Source of the DNA: Takakia lepidozioides
Lineage: Eukaryota; Streptophyta; Takakiopsida; Takakiales; Takakiaceae
Assembly (NCBI GenBank): GCA_030704615.1
Contig: CM060731.1
Location: 46,649,241 to 46,713,240, forward strand
DNA: 64,000 nt
Direction of reading: 5' to 3'
Both the position numbers and the translations under genes were made by a program. The notes under the pieces are model-generated. The model saw only the letters and a list, made by a program, of their open reading frames with translations, was not told the DNA's origin and ran no database searches. Of this stretch, positions 1-9,838 are shown piece after piece; position 1 is the stretch's first letter, and every line of letters starts with the position of its first letter.

Positions 1-235
1 GCTGTTCCTGATCTTAAAGTCGTGACCCACATAAAACCAACAATATATGGGCTTGAACCAGCGGGTCTGTCAGTGAAGATAGTTCTTGTGAAAGACACCT
101 GTGAAGCAATATCCCCGAGGGTCAAAAGAATGCCTCTAGACCCTAGATTAGAGAAAATCTTGTGACAGTTTATTGTGACCATTTCATCCGGTGCCTTTGG
201 GTCATCTCCAATTCGAAAGTGCGACTTTGCTGCAG

Positions 236-869
236 TACGTAGCATTCATGCTGAACGTAACCCCTCTATTCCATATCTGGGAGAAGACAATCGGCCTTCA
301 CACCTCCAGCAACTATATGCTCAAGTCGGCTGTCCGAATACCAGTCGTGTTGGTAATGTGGTTTCTGGCGCTTGCGATGCCTTTCTTTGGACCTATCAAC
401 TCCATGTTCGGCGCCTTTGTCATCTCATTTTCTGTCTACATGATTCCAAGCTTCGCTTTCATCTACGTGTATCGCTCTAAAGAAGCTCGAAAGGTAACTC
501 TCTCAACACCTGCGACCTCAGGATTCTATCTGATTCCATATCGGGGATTCAATGTGCCATGGTTGGTTTTGATTGATCATACATTGCCCATTAAATCGTT
601 CCAAGGAAAGCTTTCTAATAGATACTCACAGCGATACTGCTTTGCAGGCCTCTGTGTGGCAGCCGCCGCCGATGCTCCGGAATTGGTTCACCATATTTTG
701 TATCAGCACCTTTGTGGGTGTTTTCGTTACTGTCGTTGGCGTAGGTTTGGGAGGCTGGGCAAGCTGCACCAACTTCATTAGGCAGATCCACACATTTGGA
801 TTCTTTGATGCCTGCTACCAATGTCCCACTTCAGCTAAAGCGTCCTCGTCATCTCCGAAAGCATTGTAA
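236..869 (+). CDS. AUX1/LAX-type auxin influx carrier, C-terminal exons (partial)
   Basis: AUX1/LAX proteins are plasma-membrane amino-acid/auxin permease-family carriers that import auxin with protons. Two exons are visible. Exon 236-495 follows an AG acceptor and encodes TPLFHIWEKTIGLH, then VMWFLALAMPFFGPINS, the conserved late membrane segments of the family. Exon 648-869 encodes VGVGLGGWASCTNFIRQI and FGFFDACYQCP, the family's last membrane segment and Cys-containing tail, and stops at 867-869. The intron 496-647 begins GTAACT and ends GCAG. Bases 1-235 look like intron and show no upstream AUX1 exon. Protein outside the conserved blocks is quite diverged, so this could be a diverged paralogue or an ageing gene end. 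The rest of the gene lies left of the window. Family assignment is strong; functionality is unknown. Confidence 0.8.
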
Positions 870-1779
870 ATTAAGCTCTAAGACCAAGACCAGTGACGAG
901 GGGAGATTATACATCCTCTTCTAGATTTACACCACAGCCTCGAGTTTACTTTTGAAGATGCGGCCACATACGGACCCGAAACTTCCGACGCCTGGATAGT
1001 CCTAGCCGTGGGCATGTACTTCCATCCCAGAAGCTTTCTTGGACCGAGTCATTCGATCCTCTCAAGCATGAATGGAACGGGTTGACAAGAATAGTGGAGA
1101 AAGGACGAGCTACAATCCATTCTACGAGCTTAGGTCAGTTCCAACTTTGGAGACATCCTCACGAGATCGGCACCATCAACAAGAGAGAAATCAGTACACT
1201 CACGAGTAATTTCTCCCTCATTTATGGTCAAGCTCCTCCGTATCATTGTTGCTGAGAGCTTAGTTGCTGCAGGGGAAAGCGAAAATTTCTATCATCTGAA
1301 GCTGTGGAGCCGTTCTCATCACTTCTGCTATCAATCCCACCATAGCCCTGAATATTAGTAGTCCCTATTTTGTCCTATATCTTGTTGGCCCGCTTCCCAT
1401 TGCGGTTCTCCCCGCTATTGGCCTGTTGCAACTTGACAGTCAAGTGAATCCCATCCATGTCCTCCACACTGTCATGCTTGGCAGAGTCGCTACATCGAGA
1501 TGAGCCTCTCTTTTAAGTTGGCTCGGTAACTGTGGGGTTTGTTATGATCCACAAACCCAGACCAAATAATGTCACAAGGCTGACACTTACTTAACACAGA
1601 CAAACTCAGCACAAAAGAACAGTTCCAACTATTTACTTTGGCTCAGCTATTTGCTTAGACCTGATATAATGTGTGGCTATGCTTGACCAAAAAAATGAGC
1701 CTTTCACTGCTATCTGCTCATGAAAAGCCTACTCTGTACAAGCTTTGCTAAGCATCCTATCTTTGAGACGGCAACTTTG
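870..1779. other. No gene recognised
   Basis: About 0.9 kb downstream of the AUX/LAX-like stop. It may include the gene's 3' untranslated region near the start. No long open frame, RNA gene or clear repeat was recognised. Confidence 0.4.
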
Positions 1780-1814
1780 GTCATGATAAATTCTATGCTC
1801 ATGTTGCAAATTCT

Positions 1815-2225
1815 GCACCATATGTAGCAGCCACTGTTCATTCACTCTCCTGGGGCACTCAAGTCTACAAAGGATATTGTCTCTTGTCCATCATTAGCCT
1901 CTTCACCAAGCAGGACATTACTTTTGGGCCATAGCAATCGGACTCTTATCTAGAAGATTGCCATTATTATCAAGTACAAGATCAAATCAGGGAAGTCAAG
2001 GGTTTCAAGAATTATGCCACTGACATACTCTTCATGTGTGATAAGGTTAGGAAAATTGAATTTGTATATTACCGTATAAGAACAAAGGGGTTGCCAAATC
2101 GCCTTGATCTATTGGAATGACTTTCGGTATCCAGTACCATGAATCGATACTCGTCCACTTTCATGGAAGCATGTGGACCCCTTTGCACAATGGAGAACCA
2201 TTTTCACAATACAAGTATTCACTTA
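1815..2225 (-). repeat. CACTA (En/Spm) remnant, copy 1 of a direct repeat
   Basis: This stretch is a diverged direct copy of 6,415-6,830; both begin near ATGTAGCAGCCACT and run through ACAAAGGGGTTGCCAAATCG. In copy 2 the minus strand encodes a protein like the DUF4216 domain next to tnp2 transposases of plant CACTA elements. Here the frame is broken, so this is a dead fragment. The pairing of the two copies is seen directly; the CACTA origin is inferred from copy 2. Confidence 0.6.
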
Positions 2226-3743
2226 ACTCCTATAGGACCAGCTAAAATCCAACACTTTTGGACAAAAAGTGTATATACCCTGCGTTGCCAAGCTGTATCT
2301 TCCTACCCCCATACATCCATATGGATGAACCGTACAATGTCATCCCCACTGACGATTTGACCGTCGCAAATGGGATATTATAGCAAAAGAATGTGGCCTA
2401 AATTGAAAAACAAATTACAAACCCCATGACAAATGTTGGTTTGACCATTGCTTTTTGGCCTTTTGCAAACTTTTGGTGAGTGATTGACCTGGATTTCGGG
2501 CATATTCCAGGTGCTCTTTGCAAATACCATACTGAACTACCAAAATTATAGGGGGGGTGCTTTGTATGTGAATTATTGGTGGTAAATTGGACCAAAGTTC
2601 CTCTACTGAGCCCAAGGCCCCTAAATGCCCACAAAAACTAAATTGACTGCAAATTCCTAGGGTGATTGTATGCACCATTCCACAGCAAAGGTCACTGCCA
2701 AAAAACAATTTCCTTCAGAGGAAATTTCACTGAAACTGAGTGGGATGTCGTCGGTGGGGTAGATGTGTAATAACAGGAGCAAATTTCAGGCTGAGAGGGT
2801 GATCAATCAATGCCAAACTTTGCGGGCAGGGGGCATAATAAGACAGATACCAGTGGCTCGAGAGTGGGAGAGAAACAGAGTGCCGGGAAGAGTGCTGACT
2901 TGCAGTGTGGTAGGGTGCAGAGATGCTCAGCCTGATGAGCTATACTAGCTGAGGAACCGTTACACTGGGGATTTTGTGAGATCAGTGCAATCTTAAGATA
3001 CGTCCCGTAGGTAGCTTGAAGGCAGAGAGCATCTAGTAGAGTGGGTAGGAGGGTACCTGGAAGTGAATTAGTTGAGGGGAGAGGGGAAGTGGTAGATGGG
3101 GGCTTTGGCAGGCGGGCGGGCTGGTTCAGTGTAGCACCTGATGAGTGAGTGCTGACCCTGACAACTCCATGGCTGCTGAGGGCTGGTAGCTGGAGATGGT
3201 GAGTGGCAACCATACAGGGATAATCGTGGACAAGTCTGTGCATCCATTGTTGTGGCAGCCAGCTATGTTGGGCAGTTCCTGGGGGATGTTTGTTGTGGTG
3301 GCCGAGCGGGGGTCTCTGTTGTGCGTGCCAGAACGAGACGTTCGTGAAGCCCACTAAGCTCGACCATTGCAGCACAAGCATCAGTGAACATCTCTGCAGA
3401 ACAACATTGTTTGCCGTGGGGGTAACTGCACAAGTTCCATCAAACAATTTGTGGAAAGAACGGATATCCAGAGCCGTTGGTGTTAAGGATGTAACATTAT
3501 GCTGACTAAATTCTAGAGTAGAATTACTGTAGTTAGCTATCAGAATTATGGTGGTCGACAATCGATCAGCAGAAGTCAGAAGGTGAAGGGTAGGGTACTG
3601 TCTCACAAACTACAGCAAATTGCTTGGTGATGCGGTGGGCACTCGATCAGTAGCCTCTGGACAACGGCCACAGCCTGATAGGAAGTCAAGTTGGCAGAGA
3701 GGCCCAGGTGCCCCGTTTGCCAAAAAGACTTCTCCCACAGCCC
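2226..3743. other. Unassigned sequence
   Basis: No recognised gene. The longest open frame (minus, 2,803-3,606) has no family motif and a low-complexity composition, and I do not regard it as a gene. Probably old transposon DNA. Confidence 0.4.
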
Positions 3744-4499
3744 CTAGCCAGCGGTGGGTATCCAGGTAGTGTCACAAAACTCGGGCCCTTGCTGAGTATC
3801 TACCTTTAAAGAGCTCAGGGGACTGGTCTCGTTGTGACTCCCAGCCGTGGGGGTTTCAGCGGTGTACTCGTATACAACAAGTGTCTTCAAATGTGTGTAA
3901 TCTCCTATCGCTGAAGCCAATGAATCACTCCATACCTTCCTCAGTGACCATTGTGGAAAGGTGGGGTGGTGTAGATACGACTTCATTGGTGGACTTCTTA
4001 TTTTTGACAAGCGGGCAGCTACTGCAGATGCTAACTTCAACATGTTGAGAATGTCTCTGTAGGGTCTGAGTAAGGGCTTCTGTTCGGGCGTGCCTGCAGA
4101 TATATGACGACTTGCGTAGAATCCCGAGGTGGGAAGCTTCATGTCAATCCAGGGTCTGTGAGTAGGGCAGCAGCCCTGGTCATTTGGTAGGCATTCAGTA
4201 ATCTCCATCAAGACGCTGCGAGACGAAGTTGTTTGATCCCTTCGTTGTAGATAAGTCGGGCGCCAAGCTGAGGCGGTGTCCCACGCAAGCACCATGAACT
4301 CCACTTGAGGGTGCGGGCGGGCGGATAGCTTGGAGTGAACAGCCACTGAAAAAAGGAGACTAAGAAAACAACATGAAAGAGCTAAGGAAAGATAGTTGAA
4401 AGGGTGCTTATGAAGAGGGTTGATAGTGCTGAGTTGGTAGAGGGAAGAAGAGCCGCAATGCAGATGCGCAGCAATACGACGAGGTGAAGCACACACCAT
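3744..4499 (-). CDS. Hypothetical open frame, 251 codons
   Basis: An open minus-strand frame from ATG at 4,499 to a stop at 3,744. Residues about 40-55 form one hydrophobic stretch (LSLALSCCFLSLLFSVAV) that could be a membrane segment. No domain was recognised. It lies between repeat remnants and may be chance coding or part of an unknown element. It is listed only because of its length. Confidence 0.2.
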   Translation of the reverse strand: MVCASPRRIAAHLHCGSSSLYQLSTINPLHKHPFNYLSLALSCCFLSLLFSVAVHSKLSARPHPQVEFMVLAWDTASAWRPTYLQRRDQTTSSRSVLMEITECLPNDQGCCPTHRPWIDMKLPTSGFYASRHISAGTPEQKPLLRPYRDILNMLKLASAVAARLSKIRSPPMKSYLHHPTFPQWSLRKVWSDSLASAIGDYTHLKTLVVYEYTAETPTAGSHNETSPLSSLKVDTQQGPEFCDTTWIPTAG

Positions 4500-4658
4500 G
4501 GCGGGTGTCGTAGCTAGAAAGAAAGAGAAGCTTAAAGCAGCGGTACTACTAAAAATTTAGAGAACTGAGACTGCAAAATCGAGAAGATGGCGGAACGCTA
4601 AAATTTAGGCATAACTACAGGCATTAGCTACGGCTGGCGACAGGAGAGCGGAGCTCCG

Positions 4659-4679
4659 CCCCCCCCCCCCCCCCCCCCC
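4659..4679. repeat. Poly-C tract (21 C)
   Basis: An uninterrupted run of 21 cytosines at the truncated 3' edge of the Ty3 gag fragment. Such runs are unstable and prone to length error. It probably marks or overlaps the breakpoint where the retroelement interior is lost. Confidence 0.9.
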
Positions 4680-4699
4680 AGCGTCTCGTGTGATCAATC

Positions 4700-5269
4700 T
4701 CAATCTCCATTATTTAAGAATTCAACATAATTGTGCACACTGCCTCGTTGTTCCAGATTCCACAATTTCATTCGAGCAGTTGTAGCCGCATCCATTGCCT
4801 TGACTTGTTGGAGCAATCCCGCTTTCAAGGTGCTCCATAGCAAAGATTCTTCTTTCGCGGTCACTCTTCTCTCCCAAGTCTGTAACCATGTTGAAGCATT
4901 GTCGAGTAGAAAAGAGCATATGAACATTCCATGGTCCAAATCGCTTGATGTAGGGAAGTACGATAGATGCACCTCCATTCGATAAATCCACCCTTCTAGC
5001 ACTCCCATGACGCGACTTCTTTTGTACGACTCGACCTTGCATGTCTTGGTCATCTTTTGCAGTAATGTATCCGACCCGCCAGTAACAAGTCCCGGGGCGG
5101 CTGATTGTCTTATTTGTTTAAGCTCCTTCATCAATATATTGTTTTGTTGTTGGGTCGTGACAAGAGCATTCTGCAAGTCGTGTAAGCGCTCCAATATCCA
5201 CACTGGCTGGTCATTGGCTTGATGAGTACTAATGTGTGCGTTGTCCACCATTTCTTCGTTGTCCACCAT
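4700..5269 (-). pseudogene. gag: Ty3-type retrotransposon gag, truncated
   Basis: A 189-codon frame starting MVDNEEMVDNAH. Around residues 75-180 it has the retrotransposon gag capsid pattern: a WIYRMEVHLSYF-type segment, then DNASTWLQTWERR, then LWNLEQRGSVHNYVEFLN. It lies downstream (minus strand) of its own LTR, primer site and leader. It ends abruptly beside the poly-C tract, with no zinc knuckle or pol, so the element is truncated. The family is common in plants; no further identity is claimed. Confidence 0.75.
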
Positions 5270-5897
5270 CTTGCTCCACTACTCCTTGCTTCGTGATGTT
5301 TGTCTTCCAAGATTGTATACTATATTTATTCTCATATCTTAATATAGTATGTAAATTGTACAATCCCAAACCATCTCGTACGTGACTATTGGTAATACAA
5401 AAGGAACGTTTGAACCCATGACAAGGTTCATGAATTCTACTCCAAATTCTGCAACTAAAAACCTTACAAGATGATGTTTGTCAATGGCCCCTACATTGAT
5501 ACTGAATACGTTTGGCGGTGGAAAATTAGGCGGTAGGTATCTACCTCGCTCCATGGGCTATGTATATACACATATGTATACCCTCCAATTTCTAATTATA
5601 GGAAAGACAATAGGTCGTGGATCTTGTAACACTTCTTGACATCGTTTTTTTCCAAATCTCTGTACTATCATATCTCTAATCTCTGCCTTACAATGACATA
5701 TAATTTTAAATTCACACTCCGAAGGAAAATCACTAACAGGGGATCGATTTAAGTCCATAAAATTTTATCCTACTGTTAACACACCATCACTACTACATAT
5801 TATTGCATCCCTCAGATAAATTGACAACCATAAAATAAAACATCTTAATCACACTCTCCCAAAGAGGGTATTTACTCTTAACTTCAAGAAATACTAG
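5270..5897 (-). other. Untranslated leader of the truncated Ty3 element
   Basis: This stretch lies between the primer-binding site and the gag start. It holds two short open frames (5,339-5,554 and 5,558-5,758) with no recognised domain. Its position defines it as a leader. The short frames could be upstream reading frames or chance. Confidence 0.6.
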
Positions 5898-5909
5898 GCT
5901 ATGATACCA
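5898..5909 (-). promoter_or_regulatory. Primer-binding site, initiator-tRNA-Met type
   Basis: On the minus strand the sequence TGGTATCATAGC follows the LTR end by one base. It matches the usual plant retrotransposon primer site TGGTATCAGAGC, complementary to the 3' end of initiator tRNA-Met, with one mismatch. This is where minus-strand reverse transcription would start. Confidence 0.8.
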
Positions 5910-5910
5910 T

Positions 5911-6412
5911 TGTAACACCCAGGATCCACACATACTATAATTGAAGTGTTTGTCAACTTTTTCCCAAAACACTCGATGCCTTCTAGGCTTTCATTGCAGG
6001 TTTATATACCCTTCATAATATGATTATTTTAAAGGTTTGACTTGAGAGCCTCAAGTCAAAATTTCCTAAAGTCAACCTTCTTAGGTTTGACATATTCTCT
6101 ACAATATGACTTTATCAAAGATTTGACATATTCTCCACAATAGTTGATATCAAAGTCATATTCAAAATTAAAGATCAATATTCACAATTGAAGATCACAT
6201 TCATATGACAATTCACAATTGTCATATCAAAGTCATATTCTCCACAATATGACTTTATCAAAGATTTGACCTACTCTCCATAATATGAATATCTTATAGG
6301 TTTGACTTGAGAGCCTCAAGTCAAACTTCTTAGGAACCTTCCTAATTATTCTGGAAACTTCTATGGAACTTTCTTCCTCCATCTAGAATCTTCCAGATTC
6401 TACCCTGTTACA
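5911..6412 (-). repeat. 5' LTR of the truncated Ty3 element
   Basis: 502 bp on the minus strand, starting TGTAACAGGG and ending GGTGTTACA (TG...CA ends). It is followed by the primer-binding site. The inside has several near-copies of a motif around CAAAGATTTGACATATTCTC (6,040-6,310). It is inserted into CACTA-derived DNA, next to CATATGTAGCAGCC. No partner 3' LTR is present. Confidence 0.8.
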
Positions 6413-6934
6413 CATATGTAGCAGCCACTATTCATTCAAACATCAGTGATGGGCTCTCCTCGGGTACTCAAGTCAACAAGAATATTGTCTCTTGTCCATC
6501 ATTAGCCTCTCACCAAGCAAGACATTACAACTTTTGGGCCATGGCAATGGGACTCTTATCTAGAAAATTGCATCTATTATCAAGTACACTTCAAACCACG
6601 GAAGTCAAGGGTTTCAAGATTATGTCGTAGTATAGGCTTCCACTGACATTCTCTTAATGCGTGATAAGTTTAGGAAAATTGAATTTGTACATATAAGAAC
6701 AAAGGGGTTGCCAAATCGCCTTGATATTGGAATGACTTTCGAGGTATCCAGTAGCGTGAATCCATACTCATCCACTTTCATGGAAGCATGTAGACCCCTT
6801 TGCACAATGGAGAACCATTTGCACAATACAATTACTGCCTTAAAGCATAAAAAATCAACCTCATTAATCTTCTCAATGCAACCGACATTGTGTAGGTTAT
6901 TAGTATCTATGTTTGTGTCCTTCATGCTTGACAA
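6413..6934 (-). pseudogene. CACTA element fragment with DUF4216-like protein
   Basis: The minus-strand frame (6,620-6,934) contains SMKVDEYGFTLLDTSKVI followed by NPFVLICTNSIFLNLS. This resembles DUF4216, found next to the tnp2 transposase of plant CACTA transposons (pattern: V-D-x-Y-G-F-T, then x-P-F-x-L-A-x-Q). The DNA repeats the segment at 1,815-2,225. Introns or frame breaks isolate it. A fragment, not a gene. Confidence 0.65.
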
Positions 6935-7088
6935 ACATAGTCCAGGTTATTAGTAATTATATTTGTGTCCTTCACCAACATAGTCCAGGTTATTAGTACT
7001 TGTATTTGCATCCTTCATACTTGACCGACTTTCAACCTCGAAGGTTGCCATCGGAACTGAATCATAAGTAATCTTCCCTTCATCAAAG

Positions 7089-7372
7089 TCACGAGTGCAC
7101 CATGTAGTGTTGAGTGTCAACCCACATGCTCCTACACCACATCACATACTCTGGGTAACCTATGGATAGGTCACAAACGTTCTCATCAACATCTTTGTTC
7201 CAAAATCGCTCTATAGGAAACCTTCGTCTACTATGGATCACCCCACAAATAGACAACTCATCTACTAGGTGATACACCAAGTGTACGCTGACATTGAACA
7301 TGCTAGGAAGAAACTTTTTCTCCAAAACACACAATGTTTCAGCTATGTCTATCAGTTCAGCACGAGGTTCAG
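7089..7372 (-). pseudogene. CACTA tnp2 transposase fragment (DUF4218-like)
   Basis: The minus strand encodes AELIDIAETLCVLEKKF, then LPSMFNVSVHLVYHLVDEL and RRRFPIERF. This matches the DUF4218 part of plant tnp2 CACTA transposases (L-x-x-L-E-x-x-F-P-x-x-F-F-x-x-x-V-H-L, then P-I-E-R). No catalytic region remains. It lies near the DUF4216-like fragment, as expected for one decayed element. Confidence 0.7.
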
Positions 7373-8095
7373 TAAGGAACGATGAGGGATCTAGATGCTA
7401 ACAAATCCATGAGAAAAAATCGATTACGGGCCGTTGCAACTAAACCATAGCGCAACATCGTCTGTCTTAGCAAACCAAAACGCAGGGGAACTCGTGCTTG
7501 ATTCCTATTCATAGCTTTTTTCGAGCATAAAAAAAGATCACAACCAAGAGTATGTGTGTTTTATGACTCATGTGTTCTCTTTGAAACTGCATTGAAACTA
7601 CCTGAAAAATATACTTGGAAATATGATACTGCTATGTTATTGTATGTGCATAATTTAACGCACAGATTTAAGATTAAGAGTTTTTGAGGACTAGAAGAGT
7701 CAAGTTGTATGTAGACAATGCAAAATTAGGATCATTTGTTACAGATTCTGCGAAACAACGATACAACGACCGGTATAGTCTGCAAATGGAAGTGTCTGCG
7801 ACGACCATGAAGACAAGAGAGTTCAGACGTCTATGGGACTAGGTTACATGCGAAGCACAACAATTTTAAGTTCAAGCATCTAGGGGTTTGTTATACGACT
7901 ACAGACAACGGCATATATGTGTCCCGCCTCAACATCTAATCACAATCAAATCAAAGGCAAGACAAAAAGCTTACCATCAAAGACAAAATGCTTGATAAAC
8001 TATTATTTAAACGACACAGTTGACAGTTGCAGACCATAAACAAGAAAATGTTAGGCAAGGTAAATGTCAACAAATTATAAAGATACATTGGTATC
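7373..8095. other. No gene recognised
   Basis: No recognised coding region or repeat, apart from probable decayed transposon DNA. It ends at the LTR boundary at 8,096. Confidence 0.4.
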
Positions 8096-9061
8096 TGTTA
8101 GAGGGCTGTCTGGGACTTAGACAGTTTTACGGGTTATGTGGGGTACCCTTAATTTTGCGCAAACCTACGGTGGTAGACCCAGACCAATACAGACCTTAGG
8201 GATGGTAGACAGGCTCACACAATCAGTCACAGCTTGACATAGCCTGTCACAGCCTTACACAGACTAACACAGCCTAACACAGTCAGTCACGGCCTATCAT
8301 AGTCTATCACAGCCCAACACAGCTAGACACAGCCCGACACAGCCAGTCACAGTCTGACACGGCCAGTCACAGCTCGGCACAGTCATAGCCCGATACAGCT
8401 TGGCACAGCCCGTCACAACATTCACAGGGAACGGTTATCATTGGCAAGGAATGACTGTGTGGGAACGAAATCTGCAGAGGGAACGTGCGTACTGTCTTGG
8501 ATGACAGTTAGTTAGTTAGGCGGTTAGAACAGCTTGCAGGTAGAATAGGCAGAGTAGCGACATGGAGAGGGTCACTTTCGGAGATCACTTCTGGGAGGAG
8601 GAAGCATCAAGGGGAGCACGATCTTGAGCCCAGGAATGGAGAGTGCGGTGAAGGAGGAGAGACGATCTGTTGATGCTTGATACATGCAAGCTGTAGAGAT
8701 GTACTGTAGAGCAGATTAGAGACACCATGGCTTCGGCCTGAAACATGATAGATATTAATATGATTCATATTTCATATTCACACCGTGTAGAGAGATATGA
8801 GTGAAGTTGTGGAATGAATGCTTGAGTAAATGGAACATGGAAGATTGCAGAAGCAATCTGATACTTAATCACACACATTAAGGTAACTTGCTAACATGAA
8901 TGCGAGAAGGAATACAAATAGGAAGCACCCCCATGATACTCTAGTTGTAGGTCATGACTGATTGTTCTAAGCGGGCTGAGTGCTTAGAGATTTCCACCTC
9001 TTCTATCTTGGAGTTTCCACCTCGGATAGCTAAGGGATGGGTGAGTAAAAGTCGCTCGACA
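8096..9061 (+). repeat. LTR, family shared with 30,793-31,854
   Basis: 966 bp, starting TGTTAGAGGGCTGTC and ending GTCGCTCGACA. Both ends match the inverted-orientation LTR at 30,793-31,854. Positions about 8,208-8,420 hold a degenerate tandem array of roughly 10-bp CACAGYCNGA units, also present in the other copy. A short open frame (MTDCSKRAECLEIS...) begins at 8,954 inside the LTR end and is conserved in the other copy. No target duplication is visible (GTATC against TTTGG). It is therefore a 5' LTR with an interior, or a rearranged copy. Confidence 0.8.
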
Positions 9062-9838
9062 TTTGGCGACCATATTGGGGAACTGAGTCAAGAACAACCA
9101 GATGTGACAGGCATCTGGTGGGATCATGGTGGATGGAGAATCAAGGAATTTGATGTGAATCAAATTCCCTGTGAAATTGAGAAAGAAAGATTGTCCAAAC
9201 AATTCTTTCAGAGGTTCTTGGAATTGCCAGACGGTTGCAAGGAAAACATTCTTAAGAGAGTGCATGATGCTAATCCAAAGTGGGGTCTGGAGAAAGGAGT
9301 GATAAAGATTTATCAAGTGGCCTGTAGAGGGAGAGCAAGTTGGTTACCAACACTGGTTTATGTGATAGCATTGTCATCCATTAAACGAGTGGAGTTTGAA
9401 AGCTGGGAGGAACAGAAGGTGAATGTTTACACTCACATGCATCAAGAACTTGTACTGAAAATAGTTGGATTCCTAAGGATATCTTGTGGATCAAACTTAC
9501 ACCAAGAACAACTTTTCAGACGTGCTTGCCATATGGTTAGATGATTACGGAGCCTTCTAGTATAGCCAAGGGTGCATTAAAGCTTGAAAGAAATCCAGGC
9601 TTATACGAGAGATATTACAGGAGAGAGTTTTGGTTACTGCCTTGTTAAAGATATGAAAGACATGGGACATGAGTGATGATTGGAGGATTCAATTAAAGTA
9701 AGGAAACATGAACTATATCATGTGGAAGAAGTATGTGCTGATGTGGTAGATAACATGGCCAGAATTCAGATGAAGGGGAAAGATCAATTTGATGAAGGTA
9801 AATTGAAGACTTTTAAGATAGGTGATTTGGTACAGGAA
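9062..9838 (+). pseudogene. Deleted interior of an LTR retrotransposon
   Basis: The interior follows the LTR and starts TTTGGCGACCATATTGGGG, a possible primer-site region. The frame running on from the LTR gives a 100-odd residue segment with WWDHGGWRIKEFDVNQ, not recognised. From 9,680 a second frame ends GKLKTFKIGDLV, typical of the C-terminal end of a Ty3 integrase. Gag-side and integrase-side pieces this close mean most of pol is deleted. It joins transposase copy 1 at about 9,838. Confidence 0.5.

Noticed and set aside
2803-3606. Minus-strand open frame of 267 codons
   Set aside because: No domain, low-complexity composition and no supporting neighbour; most likely chance.
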